Shown: in pieces, positions 51,742-63,800 of the stretch | How positions within the stretch are numbered: position 1 is the stretch's first letter | Layout: each line of letters begins with the position of its first letter | Source of the DNA: CAWGYT01 sp963826795 | GTDB lineage: Bacteria > Planctomycetota > Planctomycetia > Pirellulales > Pirellulaceae | Assembly (NCBI GenBank): GCA_963826795.1 | Contig: CAWGYT010000018.1 | Span: 62,001 to 126,000, forward strand | Reading direction: 5' to 3' | Length of the DNA stretch: 64,000 nt | Notes under the pieces: generated by a model | Databases searched by the model: none | Seen by the model: the letters and a program-made list of their open reading frames with translations, nothing else | Told to the model about the DNA's origin: nothing | Translations under genes and position numbers: made by a program

Positions 51742-53412
51742 ATGCCGCGGCTTACCAGCTTCCTCGGACTCGTGACGATGATCATCCTGGCCTGGGCGAT
51801 GAGCACGAACCGGCGTCAGATCAATTGGCGAATCATCTTGGGAGGGCTCGCGCTCCAGTTTGTTTTCGCGCTGCTCATTCTGAAGACCGGCCCTGGACGA
51901 ATCTTGTTCACCTGGACCGGCGATCTGTTTCAGGCGACGATCAATCACGTCGATGCCGGCTCGACATTCCTCTTCGGAATCAATGCCCGACCGACCGACT
52001 CGTCGATGCCGGCTCGTCTGGCGCTGCTCCGCACTTTTGCGTTCGGCGTGCTCCCCACGATCGTCTTCTTTTCATCACTGATGTCGATTCTGTATTACCT
52101 GGGGATCATGCAGCGACTGGTCGAGTGGATCGCTCGAATCATGCAGCGCACGCTGGGGACCTCCGGCGCGGAAAGTCTGTCGGCCGCCGCCAACATCTTT
52201 GTCGGGCAAACCGAGGCCCCGCTGGTGATTCGTCCGTACGTGGACGGGATGACGCTCTCGGAATTGAATGCGGTCATGGTCGGCGGCTTCGCCACGATCG
52301 CAGGCGGAGTCATGGCCGCCTATGTGGCAATGGGAATCGATCCGGGCCATTTGGTGACCGCCTCGGTGATTTCCGCACCCGCGGCCCTCTTGATCGCCAA
52401 ATTGATCGTTCCTGAGACGGACACGCCCGCAACCTTGGGCCGGGTCCGCGTCCAGATCGAGGACCCATCGGCCAACCTGCTGGAAGCCGCGGCGGCGGGG
52501 GCGGCCGATGGGATGAAACTGGCAATCAACGTCGGCGCGATGTTGATCGCGTTCCTGGCTCTCCTGTCCCTGCTGAACGGCCTGCTCGGCTGGCTGGGAA
52601 ACCAGTGGAATGACTGGGTGGTCACGTGGCTGGGCGGCGAGGCGATGGGCATGTGGAGTCTGGAGAAGCTGCTCGGCGCGGTCTTCGCACCCTTGGCCTG
52701 GGTGATGGGAGTCCCATCTCAGGATTGTCGACAGGCCGGCGAATTGTTGGGAATCAAAATGGTCGGCAACGAGTTCATCGCGTACGACGGACTGGGGCGG
52801 TGGCAGCAGGCGGCGGCGGGCCAGGCACCTCATCCGCGAACGGTCCTGATTCTGACCTACGCCCTGTCGGGATTTGCCAACTTCAGTTCGATCGGCATCC
52901 AGCTGGGCGGGATCGGAGGCATCGCCCCCGGACGGCGCTCGGACCTGGCCCGACTCGGACTCCGCGCGATGCTGGGAGGGACCCTCGCGGCATTCATGAC
53001 GGCCTGCATCGCGGGAATCCTCGTTAGCGACGATGCGTCCGTGCCTCATTCCGGCCAAGACGCTCCGACCGCCAACGCTCAACCCGCATCGAAGCGTCCG
53101 AATCGGTTGGGCAATAAATCGTTCAACGAGGTCGCGATGAGCTCGCGCGGGTCCTTGGTATCGACCAGCCAGATCGGAAGGTCCTGGCAAAATTCGGCGA
53201 GAACCTGGCGGCAAGCTCCGCAGGGAGACACCCCGCCTTGGGAGACCACCACCAGCCCTCGAAACGCAGTCGCTCCGACCGCGATGGCGTTGCCAATCGC
53301 CGACCGCTCGGCGCAAACCGTCAGCCCCAGCGAGGCGTTTTCGACGTTGCAGCCGATATGCAGCTGGGCCTGGTCGTCGATCAGAGCGGCCCCGACCGCG
53401 AAATTTGAATAG
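51742..53412 (+). CDS. nupC: NupC-type concentrative nucleoside transporter
   Basis: 556 residues as read from ATG 51742. The CNT core is clear: a gate domain, FGVLPTIVFFSSLMSILYYLG, SLSAAANIFVGQTEAPLVIR (the nucleoside-binding motif), GGFATIAGGVMAAYVAMG, and GFANFSSIGIQLGGIG. It imports nucleosides with Na+ or H+. Family similarity ends near residue 425. The remaining 130 residues are antisense to cdd and look non-coding. If one base is missing near 53013-53020, the protein would end at TAG 53025-53027, which I think is more likely. It supplies substrate for cdd, deoA and upp. Confidence 0.85.
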   Translation: MPRLTSFLGLVTMIILAWAMSTNRRQINWRIILGGLALQFVFALLILKTGPGRILFTWTGDLFQATINHVDAGSTFLFGINARPTDSSMPARLALLRTFAFGVLPTIVFFSSLMSILYYLGIMQRLVEWIARIMQRTLGTSGAESLSAAANIFVGQTEAPLVIRPYVDGMTLSELNAVMVGGFATIAGGVMAAYVAMGIDPGHLVTASVISAPAALLIAKLIVPETDTPATLGRVRVQIEDPSANLLEAAAAGAADGMKLAINVGAMLIAFLALLSLLNGLLGWLGNQWNDWVVTWLGGEAMGMWSLEKLLGAVFAPLAWVMGVPSQDCRQAGELLGIKMVGNEFIAYDGLGRWQQAAAGQAPHPRTVLILTYALSGFANFSSIGIQLGGIGGIAPGRRSDLARLGLRAMLGGTLAAFMTACIAGILVSDDASVPHSGQDAPTANAQPASKRPNRLGNKSFNEVAMSSRGSLVSTSQIGRSWQNSARTWRQAPQGDTPPWETTTSPRNAVAPTAMALPIADRSAQTVSPSEAFSTLQPICSWAWSSIRAAPTAKFE

Positions 53413-53486
53413 GGAGCGTACGCGCGACGTCGCACGTCACGGGCCGCCTGAATCAGGTCGGCGAGCCAGAGGGGATCACTTGCCAC
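53079..53486 (-). CDS. cdd: Cytidine deaminase
   Basis: 135 residues from GTG 53486, close to the usual CDA length; a second GTG at 53528 would add 14 residues. Zinc site: CNVENASLGLTVCAERSA with the catalytic Glu and first Cys, and PCGACRQVLAEF with two more Cys. It deaminates cytidine and deoxycytidine to uridine forms in the cytoplasm. It lies 66 bases after the deoA/pdp gene on the same strand and overlaps the nominal nupC 3' end in antisense by more than 300 bases. Confidence 0.9.
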   Translation of the reverse strand: MASDPLWLADLIQAARDVRRRAYAPYSNFAVGAALIDDQAQLHIGCNVENASLGLTVCAERSAIGNAIAVGATAFRGLVVVSQGGVSPCGACRQVLAEFCQDLPIWLVDTKDPRELIATSLNDLLPNRFGRFDAG

Positions 53487-53523
53487 GAGTCCGTCCCTTT
53501 CGAGGTCTAGGTTCTGGCACCGG

Positions 53524-53565
53524 GCCACTCGGCTGGCGTCACTCAGCTGGGGTCACTCGGCCGTC
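53524..53565. repeat. Three 14-bp near-copies between deoA/pdp and cdd
   Basis: gccactcggctggc, gtcactcagctggg and gtcactcggccgtc are head to tail across the end of the phosphorylase gene and the gap. Another example of local tandem duplication. Confidence 0.55.
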
Positions 53566-54842
53566 AGTCGTTCGTAAATCAGCGGCGGCGCGGGGACGGA
53601 GTCCACTTCGTCAATCACGATGGCCTCACGAACCCAGGGCCGGACGTGTGCGGCGGCCGCCTCGGTCGCGAACACCCGAGCCAGCGGCTGACCCGCCGAG
53701 ACCGTCTGGCCGATTCGCACGAGCATTTCGAGCCCGACGGAGTGATCGATCCGATCTGAAAGCACGAGGTGCCCGCCCCGCAACTGGATGATCGCCCGCC
53801 CCAGTTGTGCTCCGTGAACCTCACGAACGCAACCCTCGCGATCCGAGGTCACCTCGGAGGCCGGCGCGACGGTGAGTGATCCAAGTCGCCCGCCCTGAGC
53901 CGAGACCATTTCGGCAAATTTCTCAAACGCTCGACCGCTGTCCAGCGCCGCCACCAGCTGGATCGTCGCCTCCTGCGGGGTCGTCACGCGACCGGTAGCG
54001 ACCAGCAATTCGGCACCTAGCGCCAGCGTCAGCCCCCGCACCTCATCGGGCCCACCGCCCTGCAGCAACTCGATCGATTCGCGGACTTCGACGGCGTTTC
54101 CGACGGCGCGACCCAAGGGTTGGTGCATCTCGGTCAGCAACGCCGTCGTCCGGACGCCCATCCCCGTGGCAACGCGAACCAGCGTGCGGGCCAGATCACG
54201 GGCCTGGTCGAGCGTCTTCATGAACGCACCGCTACCGACTTTCACGTCCAGCACCAGACTGTCGAGCGATTCGGCCAACTTCTTGCTGAGGATACTGGCG
54301 GTGATCAACGGAATCGATTCGACCGTCGCCGTCACGTCGCGCAGCGCATAGAGCTTGCGGTCGACCGGCGCCAGCTCGGCGGTCGCGCCGCAGATGACGC
54401 AGCCCACACGTTCGGTCTGAGCCTCGATCTCGCTTTGACTGAGCGCCGTGCGGTATCCGGGAATCGCTTCCAATTTGTCTAAGGTTCCCCCCGTGATCCC
54501 CAAGCCGCGTCCTGAGATCATCGGGACCTGCAGACCGCAACAAGCCAGCAGCGGGGCGAGCACCAGCGAGACTTTGTCACCCAGCCCACCGGTCGAATGT
54601 TTGTCCACGCGAGGGACTTCCGAGGTGCGCCGCAGACGCGTGCCGCTGCCCAGCATCTCCTGCGTCAGGTGAACCGTCTCCGGACTCGACATCCCGCGGA
54701 TGCAAATCGCCATGGCCAGAGCGGCCATTTGATAATCGGCGACCTCGCCGGACGCGTATCCCCGCACGAAGGACGCGATTTCGTCCCCTGTCAGCGCCAA
54801 TCCATCACGCTTTCGCCGAATGATTTCCGCAGGGATCATCAA
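53553..54842 (-). CDS. deoA: Pyrimidine-nucleoside (thymidine) phosphorylase
   Basis: 429 residues. The family is clear: MVIP-like MMIPAEIIRRKRDG, TGGLGDKVSLVLAPLLA with the glycine-rich phosphate site, ISGRGLGITGGTLDKLE, KLYALRDVTATVES and ASILSKKLAES. It phosphorolyses thymidine, deoxyuridine or uridine to base and (deoxy)ribose 1-phosphate. Sequence alone does not separate DeoA from Pdp, so the symbol is tentative. It is co-directional with cdd. Together with upp and nupC it forms a scavenging route for environmental pyrimidine nucleosides. Confidence 0.9.
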   Translation of the reverse strand: MMIPAEIIRRKRDGLALTGDEIASFVRGYASGEVADYQMAALAMAICIRGMSSPETVHLTQEMLGSGTRLRRTSEVPRVDKHSTGGLGDKVSLVLAPLLACCGLQVPMISGRGLGITGGTLDKLEAIPGYRTALSQSEIEAQTERVGCVICGATAELAPVDRKLYALRDVTATVESIPLITASILSKKLAESLDSLVLDVKVGSGAFMKTLDQARDLARTLVRVATGMGVRTTALLTEMHQPLGRAVGNAVEVRESIELLQGGGPDEVRGLTLALGAELLVATGRVTTPQEATIQLVAALDSGRAFEKFAEMVSAQGGRLGSLTVAPASEVTSDREGCVREVHGAQLGRAIIQLRGGHLVLSDRIDHSVGLEMLVRIGQTVSAGQPLARVFATEAAAAHVRPWVREAIVIDEVDSVPAPPLIYERLTAE

Positions 54843-54872
54843 CTCGTTGCCTCAGGATTGCCCCGGCACGAT

Positions 54873-57800
54873 TCAGGCGGGGTCGATGAATTCTGGCAAG
54901 CCGCTGGTTTGCTCGCCCGTCGCTTCCGATTGCTCCCAACGCTCGGTCGGCGGCGACGGCAGCTCAAGCAAGTAGCGGTCGAGCCCCGGATCCCAATCCT
55001 CGTCGTCCCAGACCGTCGAGAACCAGGCCGCCTGTTTCGTCGGCTCGAACTCGGCAACGTCCTGTGGTTGCGACCACCTCGCTGCCTGCCGCGCGCCGCC
55101 GACACCGATCTCGAGAGCTGCCAAGGCTTGATCTGCCAGCAGTGCGCTCGCGACCGCCGAGGACTCGGGCCGGACGGGCGTCGCCGCCGGGAGTCCGGCG
55201 CGGACAAAGTTAATGCGATTCAACTCGTTGAGCACGAGTAACGCATCCAGGGGCGAGAGGAACCCATCACCATTGACGTCCAGGTAAGGCGCTCCGTCTG
55301 TCCGAGTGGCCAGCGCACGGGCTCCGAATTCGTTGAGATCGTTGATGATCAGCAACGCATCCAGGGGGCTGACCTGTTCGTCGGCCGTGACGTCCAGCAT
55401 GTCGACGGGATTCGTCCAACCAAAGTCCGAAATCGGGACCTCCAGCTGAAAACTCGGAGGATCAAAATTACCCACGATCGGCAGGGCGAACTCATCCCCA
55501 AACCGCGCGAATCGATCGGGCCCGAATGGATGAGGACGGAAATCGATCGTGGGCCGACTGTCGATCGGATCGTCGGGGGGACTGAGCCGTTCGAGCAGCG
55601 TCTGCCCCTCCGAGAGCAGGAAGTACCATTCGCTGCGATCGCGGTCGGTCGCGCCCTCGCGGTCCGGCACCCAAAGCCCCAGGTCATCGAAGCCGTCTTG
55701 ATTCAGGTCCGCTGCCACGGGTCGCTCGCGCACGCCGATAAATCCGAACGTGAACACCGTGTCGGCAAATCCATCCCAGCCACGCAGTGCGCCGTTGGCC
55801 AGGTCGATCATGTATCGATCATCGGCCCAAGTTGCCAAGTCATCGAAGCCGTCGCCGTCGAAATCGCCGACAACGGGATAACCGACCAGGCGCGACGGAA
55901 ATTTCGCGTCGGTTTGAAAGTTGTGGTCCGTATCGAGATACCAGAACTTTCCGTCGAATAAAGCCACTTCATCTCCGTTGGCCAGGTTCCCGTCGAATTC
56001 GCCCGCAACCGGCAGCCCGTTGACGGCTTGTGGTTCGACGCGATCGATGTTGGGCACGCCATCGTTGTCGGTATCGACGAGCCAGCGGAATTCACCCTCT
56101 GCGCGACCGTACGCGGCAAGTTTGTCATAGCCATCGGTCATCTGGCCGGGCAAGGCGAAGTTCCCAGCGAACAGATCGTCGCTGGTGAACCCGTAGCGGA
56201 AGACGAGATCACGGTTCACGAAGTCGAGATTCTCGGGATCGAACTGGAAGTTTCCGTTGAGATCCGCCCACACGCTTCCACCGCCCCAAATCCCGAGCTC
56301 GGGGCGGCTATCGACGGTGAAGCGAGCCACGAAATCGCCGCCGGCGACGCCATCTCCGGTCGGAAAGATCGGCGCCACGGCCGTCGGGCCTGGGGCGCCT
56401 TCGAATGGTGCGCGAGCTCCGGATTCGCCGTCCAATCGATTGCCCATCGGGTCGCTCAACTGGTCGGAAACCGTCAAGGTAAAGCGATCGTCCGGCAACG
56501 GCCGGGCGAAGTGCAAGATGATCTGCGAGGTTGCGTTCGCCGGGTCATCGCTCGACTGAACTTCCACCCGTGTCATCGGAATGTGCCCGTTGGCGTCCCC
56601 TACGAGCACGTAGTTTCCTTCCTCCCCAGCGATGTCGAGGTCGAGTCCCCGAGCGCGTCCGCTGCTGCCTTGCGGCCCGTTGCTCAGATGAATCACGATG
56701 CTGTCGATCAGCGGATCGGGGCCCGAGGCAGGCTTGGGGTCAAACAAGCTGGGAAACCCCGCTTCGTTGCGTGTGAGATTGACGATCCGCGGCCCCGTGG
56801 TGTCGATCGTCAGCGTCAGTTCGCGTGTCGCGCGATTGCCCGCGGGATCCTCAAACGTGAACACGGCCGAATGATCGCCGTCGGCCAGCGCGATGGTGGA
56901 AAGCAGGGTCCAATTGCCTTGCAACTCGTAGGGAGGTTCGGGAGGCTGCAAGGCGTCGTCTCCATCCCACGGAATCGCGACGGTCGTCCCGGCCGGAATC
57001 CCATCGATCGCGACGCTGACCAAGGCATTGGCCTCGGCCGTCCCGGTGAAGGTAGGCGTTCCCGCGCGCGTCACGCCCGCAATCGATCCACCGGGAGTAT
57101 CGGGCGTGCCACCTCCGCTGACCGGGTGCAACATCGCTTGGCCTGCGAACGGTGTCCGGTCGACGAGGACTTCCAGAAAATAGTCAGGACTGAGGTTGCC
57201 GGCTCGGTCTTCCACCTCCAGCTTCATCTGGTGCAGGCCTTCGGGCAAGTTCAGCGGCGTCGTCACCACGAGCGTCTGCGACGTGAGGCCATCCAGCAGA
57301 TCGGGAATCCCGGCGTCGACTCCCGAATCGTAGACGAGCACCTCGGGGCCCTCCTCGGGTCGCGCGTACAAACGGTAGTTGAAGTTCTGGCCGTCCGGTA
57401 CGAGCTCCAGGTGCTGAGCGGCGTTCGGGTCACTCGTCGTCGCCGTAAAGGAAAACGACTCGGCCCGGGTCAGATTGTCGTCATTGTGCCGACCCGTATC
57501 GTCCAGCTCCAGCAGATCGAGCGCCGGCGTGTTGGGTGCGAGCGTGTCGATTTCGACGGTGATCGTCGGCGTCGTGGCCGCATTGCCGGCTACATCTTCG
57601 ATCAAGGCGACGAGATTGTAAACGCCGTCGTCGAGCGGTTCGAGCGTGACTTCCCAGGCGCCGAGATTGTCCTCCAAAACGGTATCCGAGATATCCCCGT
57701 TGACGTGGCCGCGACCGACCAGCTGACCGTTGGCGTAAACCAGGACGATCTCGCCCATCGAGCCAGTCCCGAATACCGCGGGTTGACGGATGTTGGTGAC

Positions 57801-60800
57801 CCGGTCGGTATCACTTGCTCCGCTATCGCTATACCGGGCCAAGTCCAGGTCGACCGCGATCGGCGTGGCGAGATCCACTTGGACGTCCAATAAGAACGGA
57901 AGACTGACGTTGCCCGCGCGATCTTCGACTTCCAGCTTGAAATTGTGGATTCCGTCCATCACACCTGGCAGCGTCCACGGCAGCAAGCCCTCCTGCGTGA
58001 AACTGCCTAGATTGGCGAACGAGTCATAGAGCAGCACCTCATCGGCACCGCCGGTCCGGCCATAGACGCGATACTTCAGGTCATTGGGGAACGGATTCGG
58101 ACCTCCGTCGAGCGTATCGTTACCGGTCAGCGTGAGTTCCAGCGGACTGGCCTTCGTGATGTTGTCGGTATCGCTTAATCCGGTATCGGAGATCAGATCC
58201 AGCAGCGGAAGATTGGGGCGTTGGCGATCGATCCAGATCGTGATCGGGCTCGACACATTGACGTTACCGGCCAGATCCTCGACCTGAACTTGAAATTCGT
58301 ATTGCCCGTCCTCGAGCGGTTGAGAGATAACTTCCCAGCGACCACTCGCGGGATCGAGCGGATTGCCCACAGGATCGCTGTCGATCCGCGTGTCGCCCAC
58401 GAGCTGTCCGTTCGCATACAAGCGAACTCGATCCCCGACGGTGCCGCTGCCGGAGAAGGCGGGCTGATGGATGGCCGTGACGCCGTCCTGATCGTCCATT
58501 CCCGTGTCGCTGGACGGCGACAGCCGGAATCCGGCGAGGTCCGGTGTTTGCGTGTCGATCACAACGTTCAACAAAAAGGCCTGGCTGATGTTGCCGGCGC
58601 GATCTTCCACTTCGACCTTCAGGTTGTGAACGCCATCGGACAGCTCAGGCAACGTTTCCGTGAAGAAACCCTCGCTCGCCAGCTCTCGAAGCGCGCCGAA
58701 GGAGTCGATCAACAGGACCTCGCCGTTCCCATCTCCGGGCCGATCATAGATTCGATACTTGATTTCGTGCGGAAACGGATTCGCTCCGCCATCGCGGGTG
58801 GCCGCCGCCGTCACGGTCACGGCCGGCGTGTTGTCGCGGGTTACATTGTCGACGTGACTGATGCCGGAATCGGAAATCAGATCAAGCAAAGGAACGTTCG
58901 GCGATTGGGCGTCAATCCAGACGGAGACCGACTGGCTGGTCGCGAGATTCCCGGCCGCATCCTCAATTCGAACGGTGAAATCGTATCGGCCGTCGGCAAG
59001 TGGTTGCGTCGTGATTTCCCACACCCCAAGCCCGTCATCGGACGATCCGCCGGAGTCATCGCTTCCCACCTGAGACCGCCCCGCAAGCTGCCCGTTCGCG
59101 AACAGGCTCACGGTCGCTCCGACTTCGCTCATCCCCGTAAAGGCCGGCTCGCGGATCATCGTCACGCCGTCATCGCCGAACGCGCCCGTGTCGCTTGACG
59201 GCGCGAGCGCGAAGTCGACCGGAGGCGGCGATGTGTCAATCCGGACGGTTAACAGATAGTCGGGACTGAGGTTGCCGGCGCGATCTTCCACCTCCAGTTT
59301 GAAATTGTGCACGCCGTCGGGAAAGGGCCCCCGAGTGCGGACGAGCTGCTCCAGGTTGGTCAGTCCGTCCAGCAGGCTGGCGACCGGAAGATCGGCATCG
59401 ATCGCGGAGTCATAGATCAAGCGTTCTTCGCCCGAAACCAGTTCGCCCGACGCATCCGGCCGGACAAACAAGCGGTAGCGATAGTTGAACTTTAGTTCGT
59501 GCTGTGCCTGCCTGGGATCTTGCGTGGTCATCGAAAAGGTCAAATCAGTGGCCGACGTGACATCGTCCGAATCCGAGACACCCCGATCGCTGGTTCGAAG
59601 CAAATCCAGATAGGGCGTATTCGGAGCGAGAGTATCCACTTCAACGACGAGTGGTTCACCAATCGAACTGACATTGCCGGCCAGATCTTCGTACTCCACG
59701 CGAAAGTGGTACGAGTCGTCGGACAGGGGCTCGACGGTGATCTCCCAGCTGCCATCCGCGTTGGTCACGCCCTGCCCCACGACTTCGCCTTGTCCACCGA
59801 TTCGATTCGTCAAGATTCGAACCTTGATATTCGGTTCGCCGACGCCGCGAAGCGCGGGCTGCGTCTGGTTCGTGACGTTATCCCGAAACGACATCCCACT
59901 GTCACTCGAGTCCAGCAGATCGGGCCGGTCGGCCGAGGACGGAGCGACACGATCGACCGTCATCCAAAACGGATCCGACCGCTGGCTGCGTGCCGTCGCC
60001 GGAGCGGGGACACCCTCGACCGTCGCGCCATCAAAGATACGGACAGCCGACGTGACCACGTAGTCACCACTGGACAATTCGTCTTCTTGGGCCGGAGTGA
60101 ATGAAAAGAGCTGTCCCGCCGGGCCAATCGCGGTCGCGTAGCCGACCAGGGTTTCGCCGGTTTGAGCGTGTGTCAGTGTCACCTCCACGGCCGCACCCGG
60201 GCCGGCAGGCAACGCCTCGCCGTCTGGTTCGAGAATCGGAATCCCGATCGCGATCAAGTCAGCGAGGTCGGCCTGCACAATCAGCGTCGGCCGGCTTTGC
60301 GCCGTGACGGCGTCGTCATCCCTCATCCCCGTGTCCGTGGCGGGCGCGAGTCGAACGACCTGCGGGATCGGAGCGGCGAAATTCTCGATTTCCAGGTCGT
60401 ACGAATTCGTTTCCTCGCCGCTGGCACCCGCCAGGCGCACGAAATACCGCTCTTGCGAAACGACAGGAATGACCAACTGTTCGTCGTTGTCCTTGGAATC
60501 AACCGTCGCGATCGGATTCCCATACCGATCGTCAACGGCAAGCTGCAAGTCGCCCCGCTGATGATCGAAATGCGCCGTGATGATCATTTTGCCCGTGGCA
60601 TGGCCCACGATCTGAAACCGGTCCGTGAGACCCGCATCGGTGATCTCGTCGGACCGGATGACCGTCGGCTCTGATCCCAACACGATCAGCGAGGCAATGC
60701 GATCCTGGTCGGTCGCGCGATTGTTGGAAGGATCCAATTCCACAAAGCCGCTCTCGATCGGCCCCTGGACCGTGGCGACATTCGTCAACACACCTGAGAC

Positions 60801-63800
60801 GTCGGCCGCGACGTCGGCGGTGATCTGGTAGGTAATGGAACTTCCGGCCGCCAAGTCGACGAGATCCTGAATGTCACCCGTGCCCTGCGGGGTGTGTCCG
60901 CTGACCTGTCCCTCGAAGGAACTCAGGTAAACCACATTCTGCAAACCCGGTGGCACAAGATCCGTGATTCGCACGTCCGACGCGTCGCTCGGCCCCGCGT
61001 TCTGCACCCTGACCTCGTACGTCAGTTGTTGTCCAACCTCGACTTCATTCAAGCCATCCGTCTTGGTGATGGACAGCTCGGCATGCGGGACAAGCGCCAC
61101 GACGTTCAAATCCAGATTATTGCTGGGGTTCGTATCCAGTTGATCCGTGAGCTCCACTGAGACGAAATTCTGGAGAACGCCCGTTGCCGACGGATTGACT
61201 CGCGCCCGCACCGTGTAGATCACCGACGCGCCGGGGGGGAGCATCAATGTTTCATCCAGGTTGCCCGTCGCCAAGGGCGTGTTGCCGGTAGCGCCGCCAA
61301 GAGCCCGACTGGTGGATTGGATTTCGGTCAAACTCGCGGGAAAGTCATCCACCACGCGCGCCGATGTGACCGGCTCCTCGCCCACGTTCGACACCAAAAT
61401 CGTGTAACTCAGCTCGCCACCCGGCACCGCCGTCGTTCGGTCACTGAGTTTGCGGATCGCAACGTCCACACGGCTCCTCAGAATCTGATCGACATCCGTC
61501 GCGGTGTTGTTGCCAGGACGAGGATCGATCACGCCCAGCGGCGCCTGCACGGTGGCCGTATTCGACACGCTGCCGGTGCCGGCTGGATCGACCGTTCCCT
61601 GAATCGTGTAGGTGAGGCTCGCACCCGCCGGAAGATCCACTTCCTCGTCGATGGCACCATCGCCCGTCTCGGTTGTGCCGTTGCCCGTCCGCTGGTAAGT
61701 CACATCGATCAGGTTGGTAGAAAACGAATCCAAGACTCGGGCCCCGGTGACATCGCTGGGCCCCAGATTGGACACCACGACGGTGTACGTCAGCGGTTCG
61801 CCCGGACGGACCGTGGTCACGCCGTCGCTCTTGGTGACGACCAGGTCCGCCTGTTCGCCCACCAGAGTCACGTCGGTGGCGGAATTGTTGGCCGGATTCA
61901 CATCCGTCGCGGGGGCCGTGACCGTCGCCGTATTCTCGAGCTCTCCCGAGGCGCTCGGCGCGACCGTTGCCCGTACCGTGTAAACGATCGACGAACCCGC
62001 CGGAAGGTTGACCAGATCATCCAAACGGCCCGTGCCGCTGGGACTCCCGCCGCTCGCGCCTCCAATCGCTTGACTCGTATACGACACATCGATCAGGGAC
62101 GCGGGAAAAGCATCCACCACGTTGACGCCGGCCGCGTTCGACGGCCCTGCATTGCTGACCACGATCGAATACGTGAGCGACTGACCGGGAGAAACGCTGG
62201 TCAGGCCGTCGGTCTTGGTGATCGACACATCGGTCAATTCGCGCTGAACCAGATCGACGTCCACATCTTCGTTATTGTCAGTAATCGGGTCCACCATCCC
62301 TGGCGGAGCGCCGATCCGAGCTCGATTCACCAGCGTCCCCACGGCCTCTGCGCCGACGGTGGCCGTGACCACGTAGCTCACGACACCGCCGACCGGGAGG
62401 TCCACCGTCTCGTTGAGATCTCCGCTCCCAGCCGGCGTATTGCCCACCACGCCGGCGGAGGCGGTGCTGACGAAGCTCACGTTCTGCAGGGTCGCGGGGA
62501 ACACGTCCGTCACTCGCGCACCTTGGACCGCTACGGGACCGAGATTACGGGCGACAATCCGGTAGGTCACCTGCTCTCCAACGCGGACCTCGCGCTGGTT
62601 GTCATCCTTGCTGATCGAAAGATCGACGCGGGTTCCTAAGAGGTCCCGATCTATGGCTGAGTTGTTGGTGACGTCCGGATCAATCACCCCGCGCGGCGGA
62701 ATCACGTCGACGCGATTCTCCACGGGTCCCTGAGCCTCAGCCCTGAGGGTGGCCTGCACCGTGTAGACGATCGAGCTACCCGGCGGCAGATTGACCGTTT
62801 CGGCCAGATCGCCGGTTCCCTGCGGCGTGTTGCCCACCGCGCCGCCGAAGGCCTGACTCGTATACCGCACGTCCTGAAAGCTTGCCGAAACGAGGTCGCT
62901 GATTTGCGCGCCTGAGACGGCCATCGGCCCCTGATTCGTGACCTGGATGGCGTAGGTCGTCACATCGCCCGCGGCGAGGACATCCACCCCGTTGGTCTTC
63001 GTCACCGAGAGATCGGCCACGGTCTGTTCGGCGATATCAAACCGCTTGGGCCCGATCGCGCCCAGCAGGGCGATTTTGCCGTCCGTTGCCTGACTTGCAT
63101 TGGAGATGGCCAACTGGATGGCATCCACTCGGGTGGGCGAGACGGGGCCCTGGAATGACGCGAAAGGAACGTACAGATAACCGGAGGCGTCTCCGCCCGT
63201 GACCGGCAGTTCAACCTCGGCCTGCGAAAAAGTCTCGGCGTCGGCGCGATACAATCGCAGCAACACGCGGGTCCCCGCCCCCGACACGTCCACTCCGCCT
63301 CGCAAGACAATCCCGGTATTTCGCCCGAGCTCTGCCAAATCCCGGCCGTTCAGGCCAAACGCCAAGCCCTCGCTGTCGCCGTCGATTCCGTCCCAGGTGA
63401 CGACACCCCCTCCCAACGTTCCCGGCGAATTGTTGAACTCCAACAGCTCCTCCAGGCCGAAGGGGTTCACCACCAGCACCACGTCTCCCACGCCGGAAAT
63501 CAATTCCGTGAACATGTCCCGCTCGCGGCCAATCACCTCGGCATCATCCGGGAATTGCAGCACTGAGCCCTTGGAGGATGGGGCAGGCGGTAGCGCCTGC
63601 GCCGTCTGCCGGGTTTGGAACTCATCGATCACCACGCCAGGCCGTCCAGGTCGGATCCTCGGGCTGATGACCGTTTCCAGTGTCGCGCCGGATACCACCT
63701 GCGCCGGACGCACGATGAAGTAGCCCGCGTCGGCGTCGAGCTCGGCAAAGCAATATTCGCCCGCCATGTCCGTCTGGACGGTGGCCACCAGCGTGTCGAC

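Noticed and set aside
56028..57893. 621-codon plus-strand frame inside the giant gene
   Set aside because: Repetitive complement of the Ig-like repeats, with no ribosome site and no recognisable domain.
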